Below, in pieces: positions 47,289 to 55,458 of a stretch of DNA of 64,000 nt (position 1 is its first letter; each line of letters begins with the position of its first letter). Made by a program: the position numbers and the translations under genes. The notes below the pieces were generated by a model. That model had not been told where the DNA came from and searched no databases. It worked only from the letters and a program-made list of their open reading frames with translations. The DNA lies in the NCBI GenBank assembly GCA_963748985.1, contig CAVVKQ010000001.1, forward strand, positions 248,001 to 312,000, written 5' to 3'. The stretch is from RPQJ01 sp963748985. Its GTDB lineage: Bacteria > Pseudomonadota > Gammaproteobacteria > Steroidobacterales > Steroidobacteraceae.

Positions 47289-48316
47289 CCAAGAAACCCC
47301 TGCGCGTGCTCGTGCTCGTGCACGAAACGCTGGTGCCTCCCGAGTCCACCGACGGCTACTCTCCCCAGGAAATCGACGAGTGGCGCACGGAGTTCGACGT
47401 GACCTCGTCGCTGAAGGCGATGGGGCACGAAGTGAAGGCGCTCGGCATGGGCGACAACCTGGCCGAACTGCGCTCCACGATCATGGAGTGGAAGCCTGAC
47501 ATTGCTTTCAACCTGCTCGAGGAGTTCCAGGGCATCGTCACGTACGACCAGTACGTCGTGGCCTTTCTCGAACTGATGCGGCTGCCGTACACCGGCTGCA
47601 ACCCGCGCGGCATGATGATCTCGCGCGACAAAGTACTGTCGAAACAGATTCTCGCCTACCACCGAATTCCCACCGCGCGCTACGCGCTGCTGCCGCGCAA
47701 GCGCCGCTACGTCGAGCCGCGCAAGCTCAAGTTCCCGCTGTTCGTGAAATCGGCGACCGAGGATGCCTCGCTCGGCATTTCGCAGGCGTCGATCGTCTAC
47801 GACGGCCAGAAGCTGCGCGAGCGAGTCGAGTTCATCCACGAGCAGACGAATTCGGATGCACTGGTCGAGGAGTACATCGAGGGCCGCGAACTCTACATCG
47901 GCGTGATGGGCAACGAGAGGCTCACGACCCTGCCGGTGTGGGAACTCAATTTCGGCACCCTGCCCGACGTGATGTCGATCGCGACGCGCAAGGTGAAGTG
48001 GGACCGCAAGTACCAGGTGCGGCACGGCATTGGCACGGGTCCTGCCGAGGACCTGCCGCCCGGCCTGTCGCCGCGGCTGGCCACGCTGGTGCGGCGCATC
48101 TATCGCGCGCTGTCACTCAGCGGGTATGCGCGTATCGACCTGCGCCTGAAGCCGGACGGCGGGGTGTACGTGCTCGAGGCGAATGCGAATCCCAACCTCG
48201 CCCAGATCGAGGACTTCGCGACCTCGGCACTCGCTTGCGGCATGGGGTACGACGCCGTGCTGGAGCGGATCCTGCAGTACGGGCAGAACTACGACGCGGC
48301 GTGGCGGCAGTCCTGA
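47285..48316 (+). CDS. D-Ala-D-Ala-ligase-like ATP-grasp enzyme
   Basis: This 343-residue ATP-grasp protein resembles D-alanine-D-alanine ligase. FNLLEEFQGI lies in the N-terminal domain, PYTGCNPRGMMISRDKVLSK at the hinge, FPLFVKSATEDASLGIS in the ATP lysine segment, VEEYIEGRELYIGVMG in the grasp, and ARIDLRLKPDGGVYVLEANA, then NPNL, supplies the Mg ligands. The N-terminal substrate region differs from true Ddl, so it may ligate another amino acid or peptide. Its start overlaps the metallopeptidase stop (ATGA). A ligase coupled to a peptidase suggests making and breaking the same bond. Confidence 0.88.
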   Translation: MTKKPLRVLVLVHETLVPPESTDGYSPQEIDEWRTEFDVTSSLKAMGHEVKALGMGDNLAELRSTIMEWKPDIAFNLLEEFQGIVTYDQYVVAFLELMRLPYTGCNPRGMMISRDKVLSKQILAYHRIPTARYALLPRKRRYVEPRKLKFPLFVKSATEDASLGISQASIVYDGQKLRERVEFIHEQTNSDALVEEYIEGRELYIGVMGNERLTTLPVWELNFGTLPDVMSIATRKVKWDRKYQVRHGIGTGPAEDLPPGLSPRLATLVRRIYRALSLSGYARIDLRLKPDGGVYVLEANANPNLAQIEDFATSALACGMGYDAVLERILQYGQNYDAAWRQS

Positions 48317-48337
48317 GTACGCGCTGATGTCCGAGGC

Positions 48338-48407
48338 GTGCGATTCGGCGCCTTTCCGCGAGCGCGTGTCTGCCTTTCCAAGCTCGGGGAAAGACTCCGA
48401 ATCACAC
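48338..48407. repeat. Palindromic intergenic repeat, family C (second copy)
   Basis: Outer arms GTGCGATTCGG and CCGAATCACAC enclose CCTTTCCGCGAGCGCGTGTC, then TGCCTTTCC and AGCTCGGGGAAAGAC, the same inner core as 43036-43103. The element lies between the convergent ATP-grasp and DksA-like genes and may serve both as terminator. Confidence 0.78.
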
Positions 48408-48417
48408 TCCTGGACAG

Positions 48418-48816
48418 TTAGAGCGTGTGGCCGGTCTTCTGGAAGTGCGTGCGTTCGAAGATCGTCTGGCAGTCGATGCAGCGCAATGCCTGCGGCGTGA
48501 GGTTAAGCCGCCTCACATCGATCGGCTTGTCGCACGCTTCGCAGACGCCGTAGCTGCCATCCGCCACTCGCAGCAGCGCTGCGTCGATCGCGCGCAGTTC
48601 GTCGAGGTCGCGATCGATTTCGGCGAGGCCGACGTCCACGATCAGGTCGGCGAATGATTCGTCCTCCAGTTCCCGCACCGAGTCGGCGATCTGCAGATAG
48701 TGTTCCGAATCGCTCTTGATCAACGCCTGGCGGATTTCTTCGCGCAGCTGGACTTGCCGCGCGCGCATGGCCGTCTGCAGCGACTCGAGCTGCTTGTTCT
48801 GGAGGTTGCGGGTCAT
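48418..48816 (-). CDS. TraR/DksA-family zinc-finger regulator
   Basis: This 132-residue DksA-like protein has an N-terminal coiled coil (residues about 5-85) and a C-terminal four-Cys zinc finger (VCEACDKPIDVRRLNL, then RCIDC). Such proteins insert into the RNA polymerase secondary channel and modulate initiation. The coiled-coil tip lacks an obvious DksA Asp-Asp pair in the usual place (EIDRDLDELRAID), so ppGpp synergy is uncertain. The ATG at 48816 has AAGGAAG upstream and was preferred to a TTG at 48843. Confidence 0.88.
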   Translation of the reverse strand: MTRNLQNKQLESLQTAMRARQVQLREEIRQALIKSDSEHYLQIADSVRELEDESFADLIVDVGLAEIDRDLDELRAIDAALLRVADGSYGVCEACDKPIDVRRLNLTPQALRCIDCQTIFERTHFQKTGHTL

Positions 48817-48927
48817 CGCGATCTTCCTTGTGACACTGCCCAAGGATCGGACGCGATCCGCGCCACATATATAGGGAAGATGCGAAATTCATTGCGCCAA
48901 ATGCGGCTGGTCCTGCGGGTGGCCGAG

Positions 48928-49464
48928 TCAGTCGACCGGCAGGGAACTGCGGTCCGGAAACAGTTCGTCTTCGAAGCCGAACGAGCGCATGTCCACGATT
49001 CGCATCGGATAGAGAATGCCGTCAAGGTGATCCACCTCGTGCTGGACGACGCGCGCATGGAAGCCCTTCACGGTGCGGTCGATCGGCCGGCCGTCGAGGT
49101 CGAAGCCGCGGTAGCGCAGGTTCGTGTGGCGGGCAACCACGCCCCGCAAACCCGGGACCGACAAGCACCCTTCCCAGGCTTCGTCGCGCTCATCGCCGAG
49201 CAGATCCAGCACCGGGTTGATCAGTACGGTATGGGGTACGGGCTCGGCCTGCGGATACCGTGGGTTGTGCGTGACCTCGAAGATCACCGCTCGCAACGAC
49301 ACGCCGATCTGCGGCGCGGCGATCCCGGCGCCGTTCAGTGCGCGCATGGTGTCGTCCATGTCGGTCACGAGCTGGCGCAATTCGGCGGTACCGAAGCGCT
49401 CGACGGGGGCGGCGACCCGCTGCAGCAGCGGATGACCCATGCGAAGAACGGTGCGGACGGTCAT
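48928..49464 (-). CDS. def: Peptide deformylase
   Basis: This 178-residue metalloenzyme removes the formyl group from new proteins. All three motifs are intact: GAGIAAPQIG (motif 1), EGCLSVPG (motif 2, metal-binding Cys), and QHEVDHLDG (motif 3, two metal His and the catalytic Glu). The start ATG 49464 (MTVRTVLRMGHPLLQ) matches the family; the frame remains open upstream to 49935 without coding character. It stands alone, not beside fmt, so it may be a second deformylase. Confidence 0.95.
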   Translation of the reverse strand: MTVRTVLRMGHPLLQRVAAPVERFGTAELRQLVTDMDDTMRALNGAGIAAPQIGVSLRAVIFEVTHNPRYPQAEPVPHTVLINPVLDLLGDERDEAWEGCLSVPGLRGVVARHTNLRYRGFDLDGRPIDRTVKGFHARVVQHEVDHLDGILYPMRIVDMRSFGFEDELFPDRSSLPVD

Positions 49465-49572
49465 GCGGGATTCCACGGGGCGGGAACGCAAGCGTAATCG
49501 ACTGCGGCCGATTGACAAGGCCGGGAGGGGAGCGTAGCTAAGGCGCGATCCGAACACTCCCGGGAACGACCG

Positions 49573-49875
49573 ATGGACAATGGATTGCACTGCTGGAAAT
49601 GCGGAGTGTCGCTCGCCGACTATTCGCTGCCGCTGCGGCGACTGGAGGAGTGCCGGGCATGCCATGCGGAACTGCATGCCTGCCGCATGTGCGAGTTCTA
49701 CGACACGGGCAAGGCCAAGCACTGCCGCGAGACCATCGCCGAAGAAGTGAAGGACAAGCAGGCGGCGAATTTCTGTGACTATTTCCGGCCGACACCCTCG
49801 GCCTACCGACCCGAGGCCCTGAGCGCGGCGGACAAGGCCAAGGCCGAACTCGAAGCGCTGTTCGGCCATAAGTAA
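49573..49875 (+). CDS. Small cysteine-rich zinc-ribbon-like protein
   Basis: This 100-residue protein has three CxxC pairs (CWKC, CRAC, CRMC) in the first 45 residues and further Cys at CRET and FCDYF, then an acidic helical tail (LSAADKAKAELEALFGHK). The pattern is of one or two zinc ribbons. Proteins of this build are widespread in Proteobacteria without a known role. It lies 16 bp before the M49-like peptidase gene and may be co-transcribed with it. Confidence 0.82.
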   Translation: MDNGLHCWKCGVSLADYSLPLRRLEECRACHAELHACRMCEFYDTGKAKHCRETIAEEVKDKQAANFCDYFRPTPSAYRPEALSAADKAKAELEALFGHK

Positions 49876-49891
49876 AGACCAGGAGACGACT

Positions 49892-51541
49892 GTGACGATG
49901 ATCCGACGAGCGGTACTGACAGGCATCACGGCCATGACGCTGCTGGCAGGCGTGGCAGGCGCTGGAGAGAAGGTCGCCCCGGAGGCAGCGCCTGCGATGA
50001 CGGCAGTGCGACCTGAGATCTACGCGCCGGTGACGCTGGCGGTGGACCTGTCATCCCTTAGCGCCAGTGAACGACAGATGCTCGGCCTCTTCATCGAGGC
50101 TGGGGAGATCATGGACGACCTTTACTGGCGGCAGACGTACGGCGACCGTGATGCGTTGCTGCAAGGCGTTGCCGATCCGCGTACGCGCGACTTCGTCGCG
50201 CTGAACTATGGCCCCTGGGACAGGTTGGCCGACAACGCACCGTTTGTGCCCGGTGTCGGCGTCAAGCCGGAAGGCGCGGAGTTCTATCCGCACGACATGA
50301 CACGCGAAGAATTCGAGAAGGCGAACCTGCCGCTGTCCCGCAGCGAATACACGCTGCTGCGACGCGACGCCAAAGGCGCGTTGCAGGTCGTGCCATACCA
50401 CGTCGAGTACCGCGATGCGCTCGAAAAGGCCGCGCTCAAGCTCGAACAGGCGGCCGCGCTGGCAGAGGACCCCGGCCTGAAGCAGTACCTGTCGCTGCGT
50501 GCGCAGGCGCTGCGTTCCGACGACTACCGTGCGAGCGATCGCGCGTGGCTCGACATGAAGTCGAATCGCATCGACCTGGTGATCGGCGCGATCGAAACCT
50601 ACGAGGACGCGCTGTTCGGCTACAAGGCCGCCTACGAGGCCTACGCGCTGATCAAGGACATGGGGTGGAGCAAGCGCCTCGAACGCTATGCCGCCATGTT
50701 GCCGGCACTGCAGCGCGGCCTGCCGGTCCCGGATGCCTACAAGGCCGAACAACCCGGCACCGATTCCGACCTCAATGCGTACGACGTCGTCTATTACGCG
50801 GGCCACAACAACGCGGCTTCGAAGACCATCGCCATCAACCTGCCGAACGACGAGCAGGTGCAGCTCGAGAAGGGCACGCGCCGGCTGCAGCTCAAGAACG
50901 CGATGCGCGCGAAGTTCGACAGGATCATGCTGCCGATCGCCGACGAGCTGATCGTGCCGGAGCAGCGCAAGCACGTGACGTTCGACGCGTTCTTCGCCAA
51001 CACCATGTTCCACGAGGTGGCGCACGGCTTGGGCGTCAAGAACACGCTCGACGGCAAGGGCACGGTTCGTGAAGCGCTCAAGGAACAGGCGAGCTGGCTC
51101 GAAGAGGGCAAGGCCGACATCCTCGGCCTGTACATGGTCACGAGGCTGCACGAGAAGGGCGAACTTGGCGGGTCGCTCGAGGACTACTACGTGACGTTCC
51201 TGACCGGCATCTTCCGCTCCGTGCGGTGGGGCGCCGCCGAGGCCCACGGCCAGGCGAACATGGTGCGCTTCAACTACTTCGCGGATCGCGGCGCGTTCAG
51301 CCGTGATGCCAACGGCCACTACCGCGTCGACATGGCGAAGATGCGCAAGGCGATGGATGAACTGTCGGCCGACATCCTCAAGCTGCAGGGCGACGGCAAC
51401 CACGCGGGGGTCAAGGAGCTGCTCGCCCGGCTCGGCGTGCTGAAGCCCCAGTTGTCTGCCGACCTCGCGCGCCTCGGCGCCCGCAACATTCCGGTCGATG
51501 TCCGTTTCGAGCAGGGCAAGACCGTGCTGGGCCTGAAGTAG
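49892..51541 (+). CDS. Secreted M49-like zinc dipeptidyl-peptidase family protein
   Basis: This 549-residue protein has a signal peptide (AVLTGITAMTLLAGVAGAG) and a zinc site HEVAHGLG near residue 373, with the downstream Glu motif ASWLEEGKADILGLYMV. The sequence resembles dipeptidyl-peptidase III (M49) relatives, but M49 proper has HEXXGH with one more residue; here it is HEXXH. N-terminal Tyr/Asp-rich segments (EIMDDLYWRQTYGDRDALLQ) are typical of the bacterial Zn-dependent hydrolase branch. It probably degrades peptides in the periplasm. A GTG start (49892) follows AGGAG; ATG 49898 is possible. Confidence 0.85.
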   Translation: MTMIRRAVLTGITAMTLLAGVAGAGEKVAPEAAPAMTAVRPEIYAPVTLAVDLSSLSASERQMLGLFIEAGEIMDDLYWRQTYGDRDALLQGVADPRTRDFVALNYGPWDRLADNAPFVPGVGVKPEGAEFYPHDMTREEFEKANLPLSRSEYTLLRRDAKGALQVVPYHVEYRDALEKAALKLEQAAALAEDPGLKQYLSLRAQALRSDDYRASDRAWLDMKSNRIDLVIGAIETYEDALFGYKAAYEAYALIKDMGWSKRLERYAAMLPALQRGLPVPDAYKAEQPGTDSDLNAYDVVYYAGHNNAASKTIAINLPNDEQVQLEKGTRRLQLKNAMRAKFDRIMLPIADELIVPEQRKHVTFDAFFANTMFHEVAHGLGVKNTLDGKGTVREALKEQASWLEEGKADILGLYMVTRLHEKGELGGSLEDYYVTFLTGIFRSVRWGAAEAHGQANMVRFNYFADRGAFSRDANGHYRVDMAKMRKAMDELSADILKLQGDGNHAGVKELLARLGVLKPQLSADLARLGARNIPVDVRFEQGKTVLGLK

Positions 51542-51549
51542 GCGCGGCC

Positions 51550-52431
51550 GTGTCGAGTCCGGTCGAACGCGTCATCGAACCGCGGCCGCGCGATCTCGGC
51601 GATTTCGCCGTGCGTCGCGTGCTGCCCGCGGTGGGTCTGCAGACTGTGGGTCCCTTTATCTTCTTCGATCACATGGGACCGGCGGACTTCGGGCCGGGGC
51701 AGGGTGTCAACGTGCGGCCGCACCCGCACATCGGCCTCGCCACCGTGACGTACCTGTTTGAAGGCGCTTTCATGCACCGTGACAGCCTCGGCACGGCGCA
51801 ATTGATCCGTCCGGGCGACGTCAACTGGATGGTGGCCGGTCGGGGCATCGTGCATTCGGAGCGCACGCCACCGGAGGTGCGCGACGCGAAGGGCCACACG
51901 CGTGCGCACGGCATCCAGACGTGGATCGCGCTGCCGCGTGCGGAGGAAGAACGGGAGCCATCCTTTGCGCATCACGACGCTGCCAGCTTGCCGCGTATCG
52001 AGCGGCCTGGCGTGATCCTCACCGTGATCGCCGGCACGGCGTACGGCGAGCGGTCACCGGTCGCCGTGTTCTCGCCGACACTGTACGTGGATGCGCAGTT
52101 GGCCGACGGGGCCGTGATCGAGGTGCCGGACGAGCACCTGCAGCGGGCGGTTTACGTCGCGCAGGGCCGGATCGAAATTGCCGGTCAGGACTACCAGGAA
52201 GGCCAGTTCATGGTGCTGGCGCCGGCTGCCGCTCCAGTGTCGATCCGGGCGCTACAGGCCTCGCGCGTGATGCTTGCCGGCGGCGCACCGCTCGACGGAC
52301 CGCGGCACATCTACTGGAACTTCGTTTCGAGCACGCGCGAGCGCATCGATGCGGCCAGGCGCGACTGGCGCGAGCACCGGTTTGCGCCGGTGCCAGGCGA
52401 TGCGGAGAGGATTCCCCTGCCCGACGAGTGA
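51550..52431 (+). CDS. Pirin-family protein
   Basis: This 293-residue bicupin has the pirin N-terminal signature (RRVLPAVGLQTVGPFIFFDH, then MGPADF) with iron ligands in VRPHPHIGLATVTYLFEG and the conserved GDVNWMVAGRGIVHSE. The C-terminal cupin (PRHIYWNFVSSTRERI) is the usual pirin tail. Bacterial pirins are iron proteins, some with quercetinase activity. A GTG start at 51550 lies 8 bp after the peptidase stop, so the two are probably one operon. Confidence 0.92.
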   Translation: MSSPVERVIEPRPRDLGDFAVRRVLPAVGLQTVGPFIFFDHMGPADFGPGQGVNVRPHPHIGLATVTYLFEGAFMHRDSLGTAQLIRPGDVNWMVAGRGIVHSERTPPEVRDAKGHTRAHGIQTWIALPRAEEEREPSFAHHDAASLPRIERPGVILTVIAGTAYGERSPVAVFSPTLYVDAQLADGAVIEVPDEHLQRAVYVAQGRIEIAGQDYQEGQFMVLAPAAAPVSIRALQASRVMLAGGAPLDGPRHIYWNFVSSTRERIDAARRDWREHRFAPVPGDAERIPLPDE

Positions 52432-52468
52432 CACCGCGTCCCTGGGCGCGGCACGATTCGCGTCAACG

Positions 52469-53224
52469 TTAGTTCAGGCGAGTGCCGCAACCGCGCAAGG
52501 TCTGCCCACCCGATTCCAGGGTCACGCCGTAGTCGAATTCCACCTCACCATCGTCCACGCAGCGCTCGGCCCGGATCGTGGCCTGGATCTTGACCGCATC
52601 GTTCTGCGCCGTGTAAACGATCGCACCGTCAGGCGCGGTGGCTGCCTGCGCTTGCTCGAAGTCGTAGCGGTCCTGGCCGAAATTGGTGGTCCAGCTCAGC
52701 CTGCTCGCGGGCCCGACCTCGAGGACCCAGCCCGGTTCGTTGCCTAGCGCGCGGTAAACCACGCCACGCACCCGGGCGTCCTCGCGCAGGGAGGCGGCTC
52801 GCCGTTCTTCGCATTGCACGGGCGGCGTGCCCTGGCGCTCGAGCGTTGCCGTGCCGCCCTTGGTCCAGAACACCACCACGCTGTCCGCGTAGCGCACGCC
52901 AGATGCGCTGACCGTCTGGTCGAGCCGCCGCGTGCCGTCGTGGAAGTCGATGGCAATCGCCTTTTCGCGCAACAGGTTGCGCATGACCAGCGTCTGGCCA
53001 TCCGTGCACTGCCACACGTAGGCGCGAAGCACGCCTGCGGGAACTTCGTCCGTGGCAGGCGTCGGTTCCGGTGCGGTTGCAGGGACGGACGCCTCCGGCT
53101 TCGCGTCCGCAGCCGTTTCGCCCGCGGGCGCTTCCTTGCGCTGGCAGCCTGAGGCTGCAATCAGCGCGATACCCGCGCAACAGACGATCAGCAGGCGGGA
53201 GGACAGCGTGGGCGAAGTCGTCAT
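52469..53224 (-). CDS. Lipoprotein with MliC lysozyme-inhibitor domain and COG3650-like domain
   Basis: This 251-residue lipoprotein has a lipobox ALIAASGC and an acidic Ala/Pro linker. An MliC-like domain follows: YVWQCTDGQTLVMRN and ISASG-type VSASGVRYADSVVVFWTKGG, then ATLERQG and PPVQC. MliC proteins inhibit C-type lysozyme in the envelope. The C-terminal 110 residues (YRALGNEPGWVLEVGPASRL, then WTTNFGQDRYDF) match the COG3650-type domain often linked to such proteins. The ATG at 53224 has AGGTGA upstream. A role in protecting peptidoglycan is inferred. Confidence 0.85.
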   Translation of the reverse strand: MTTSPTLSSRLLIVCCAGIALIAASGCQRKEAPAGETAADAKPEASVPATAPEPTPATDEVPAGVLRAYVWQCTDGQTLVMRNLLREKAIAIDFHDGTRRLDQTVSASGVRYADSVVVFWTKGGTATLERQGTPPVQCEERRAASLREDARVRGVVYRALGNEPGWVLEVGPASRLSWTTNFGQDRYDFEQAQAATAPDGAIVYTAQNDAVKIQATIRAERCVDDGEVEFDYGVTLESGGQTLRGCGTRLN

Positions 53225-53271
53225 GCGGGTCACCTGGCAGGCGGGGTGTGCCCGATTTTACACAGGACGCC

Positions 53272-53799
53272 TCAACAGTTCGCTTCGTGCAGGCGGGCCT
53301 TCGCTTCGCGCCAGCGTTCCCACAGCCTGCCAGCCTCGCGCGCCGAGTAGCCTGTACGCATGCGCGAATCGAGGCTGTCGAGCGTCGCCTGCAGTTTCTG
53401 GCAGATCGCCGCGCGTTCGGTCTCGCTGTCGTCGGTGTCGGCATCCTCACGCCCGGTTGAAATTCCGTGGCTCGGCGCCGCTCGCTCCCTGGTATTGCCG
53501 AGCTCCGGTGACGCTCCCGCCGCAGTGGGTGCAGGCGCGCTCACCTTCAGTTCGCGCACTTCCGGCAGAGGGCCGCACGGACGGTCAGAAAACGTGACCA
53601 GGCCTGGCGCAACGCAACTGTAGACGAGCCGGCGTGTCGATTTCGCGCGGGGCGCGACCGGCTCGAGCACGACGGAGCCGCCACCCCCCGCCGGGCTATC
53701 GACGGCCGGCAACAACAGCGCGTTGGCGGCTCGCGGTGACGTGGACAGGAAGAGCATCGCCTGGGCGGCGACGAGCAGGCGTACGGCAGGAAGTGTCAC
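53272..53799 (-). CDS. Secreted DUF4124-like protein
   Basis: This 175-residue protein has a hydrophobic N-terminus (LPAVRLLVAAQAMLFLSTS), a short domain resembling DUF4124 (RRLVYSCVAPGLVTFSDRPC), a low-complexity acidic stretch, and a helical C-terminus ending in Cys. A GTG start at 53799 with GGAGGG six bases before it was chosen. It lies on the same strand as the downstream lipoprotein gene. No function is known. Confidence 0.7.
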   Translation of the reverse strand: MTLPAVRLLVAAQAMLFLSTSPRAANALLLPAVDSPAGGGGSVVLEPVAPRAKSTRRLVYSCVAPGLVTFSDRPCGPLPEVRELKVSAPAPTAAGASPELGNTRERAAPSHGISTGREDADTDDSETERAAICQKLQATLDSLDSRMRTGYSAREAGRLWERWREAKARLHEANC

Positions 53800-53934
53800 G
53801 GCCAACCCTCCATGGACTGAACTGCCATGCTCGGGTCAGCGCTAACGATTGTCTTGCGCGATTCGTGGCGCGTGCGCGCAATTAAGCGCCGGGCCTCGTA
53901 TTGGTCACGGACCTGTCACGCGTGCGACCGCGCT

Positions 53935-54294
53935 TCAGGCGCGTCCGACGTTCGAGTCGGTGGGGGCGTGGAAGTACTGGCTCTCTGCCGAGAACTGTTC
54001 AACCAACCGGCGCAATTCGGCCATACGGGCTTCGGCAGTGCCGATCGCCAGGCAGTCCTCGCAGCGGGGGTCGCCGCAGGGCTGTCGAGTGTAGAGCCAA
54101 TACTGCACGGCTCCCGCGAGCAAGCCATCCGCGATGTCCCACAGGTCGGCCTTGTCGTCGCCGTCCGCGATCTGGTTGCCGAGGTCGACGGCACGACTGA
54201 AGGCCTGGTCGAACGGTTCGGAGTCTTCGATTTGCGTATTGGCGGTCACGTTGGGAAATGCAGTCAGGGGACCAGCCGCAATGATACCAGACAC
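53935..54294 (-). CDS. Hypothetical protein with CGDPRCEDC cysteine cluster
   Basis: This 119-residue protein has no signal peptide. It is acidic, with helices DQAFSRAVDLGNQIADGDDK and WDIADGLLAGAVQYWLYTRQ, followed by a tight cysteine cluster PCGDPRCEDCLAIG that may bind a metal, then a helix (EARMAELRRLVEQFSAESQY). The composition is that of a real protein rather than a shadow frame. Start ATG 54294. No family name is recognised. Confidence 0.7.
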   Translation of the reverse strand: MSGIIAAGPLTAFPNVTANTQIEDSEPFDQAFSRAVDLGNQIADGDDKADLWDIADGLLAGAVQYWLYTRQPCGDPRCEDCLAIGTAEARMAELRRLVEQFSAESQYFHAPTDSNVGRA

Positions 54295-54355
54295 GCCGCT
54301 TGGAACGTCGTCGAAATGTACAAAAACTGCTTATAAATCAGGTGATTCTGGCGCT

Positions 54356-54622
54356 TCAGATGCCGGCCTTGGCGAGCGCGTCGACGAATGCGCGGACGGC
54401 GCCGGCGAGGCCCGGGTGTTCCGTTTCGAGGCGCACCGCCGCGTTTTCCAGTGCGTCGGCCGGCGCGAGGTCCTGGACGGCGCCAGCCTGGCCCTGCGGC
54501 GCCAGTGCCCGTTGGATGTCCGCCAGGGCTGCTTCCAGCAGCGCACGTTGCTGCGGGTCGAGTTGGGGGACGTCGGCCAACTCGCGGTGCAGGTCGCGCA
54601 GCGTCTGTTGCAGGTCGTTCAT
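54356..54622 (-). CDS. DUF4404-family small helical protein
   Basis: This 88-residue protein is wholly helical (MNDLQQTLRDLHRELADVPQ, then LETEHPGLAGAVRAFVDALA). The sequence MNDLQQTLRDLHxEL and the ExxHPxLA motif mark the DUF4404 family of gammaproteobacteria, function unknown. The ATG at 54622 has AGGAAAG upstream. It lies 61 bp after the cysteine-cluster gene on the same strand. Confidence 0.85.
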   Translation of the reverse strand: MNDLQQTLRDLHRELADVPQLDPQQRALLEAALADIQRALAPQGQAGAVQDLAPADALENAAVRLETEHPGLAGAVRAFVDALAKAGI

Positions 54623-54750
54623 CGCTTTCCTCCGCCGAAGCCCATTGCCACGAGTGTAGCAGCGGCCGGAGTCGCCTCGGCTGTGGAAAGACCGGACGCC
54701 ACCACGTCGCGGCCTACTAGAATGGGGGTCTCGAAAACCGGGAGTGCCGC

Positions 54751-55404
54751 ATGAATTCGTCGACCAGGTTGTCTTGGATACCGCTGCTCGCAATGGCCGC
54801 GCTGTGCGCCGCGCCGCAGCTGGCGCAGGCCGAGTCGCCACGCTTTGAATTCACTCCGTTCGTCGGCGGTCGAATGGGTGGCGGTTTCGACGTCACGGCC
54901 GCGGACGGCACCAACAGTTCGGTCGACCTCGACGCCGGCGTGAGCTTCGGGCTCGATCTCGGGCTGTATCGTGATGACCGTTCCTTCTACGAACTGCTCT
55001 ATTCGACGCAGACGACGAGCTTCGACTCGACGGACCCATTGCTTGATCGTGTGGACCTGCGCGTCGACTACCTGCAGTTCGGTGGCACCGCCTTCTTTCC
55101 GCAGGACAGCGAGCACTTCATGCCGTACCTGTCGCTCACGATCGGCGCGACGCTGCTGGAACCGGACAGCGGTGGGTACGACTCCGAGACCAGGTTTTCG
55201 GGCAGCATCGGCGGCGGCTTCCGCATTCCGTTCAACGACAACGTCTCGCTCAACCTGGGTGTGCGTGGTTACCTGACGTTGCTCGATTCCGATTCGAGCC
55301 TGTTCTGTGTCAGCGATTCCGGGGAGGCCGGCTGCCTCCTGCGATCGTCGGGCAGCACGTTCTTCCAGGCCGAAGGCCTGCTTGGGCTCAGCGTCCGGTT
55401 CTGA
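54751..55404 (+). CDS. Outer-membrane beta-barrel protein
   Basis: This 217-residue protein has a signal peptide cleaved near AQA-ES and then eight or so amphipathic beta strands (FEFTPFVGGRMGGGFDV, VDLRVDYLQFGGTAFF, HFMPYLSLTIGATLL) with a C-terminal aromatic residue (LGLSVRF). It belongs to the OmpW/OmpA-like small-barrel class. A disulfide is possible between Cys in LFCVSDSGEAGCLL. A TACTAGAAT box at 54713 may be its promoter. No ligand is known. Confidence 0.85.
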   Translation: MNSSTRLSWIPLLAMAALCAAPQLAQAESPRFEFTPFVGGRMGGGFDVTAADGTNSSVDLDAGVSFGLDLGLYRDDRSFYELLYSTQTTSFDSTDPLLDRVDLRVDYLQFGGTAFFPQDSEHFMPYLSLTIGATLLEPDSGGYDSETRFSGSIGGGFRIPFNDNVSLNLGVRGYLTLLDSDSSLFCVSDSGEAGCLLRSSGSTFFQAEGLLGLSVRF

Positions 55405-55458
55405 AGGTGATCGCAACCGGCCGGCGTTGAGTTTTCGGCGCCGCTGACTCCGCCAGGC

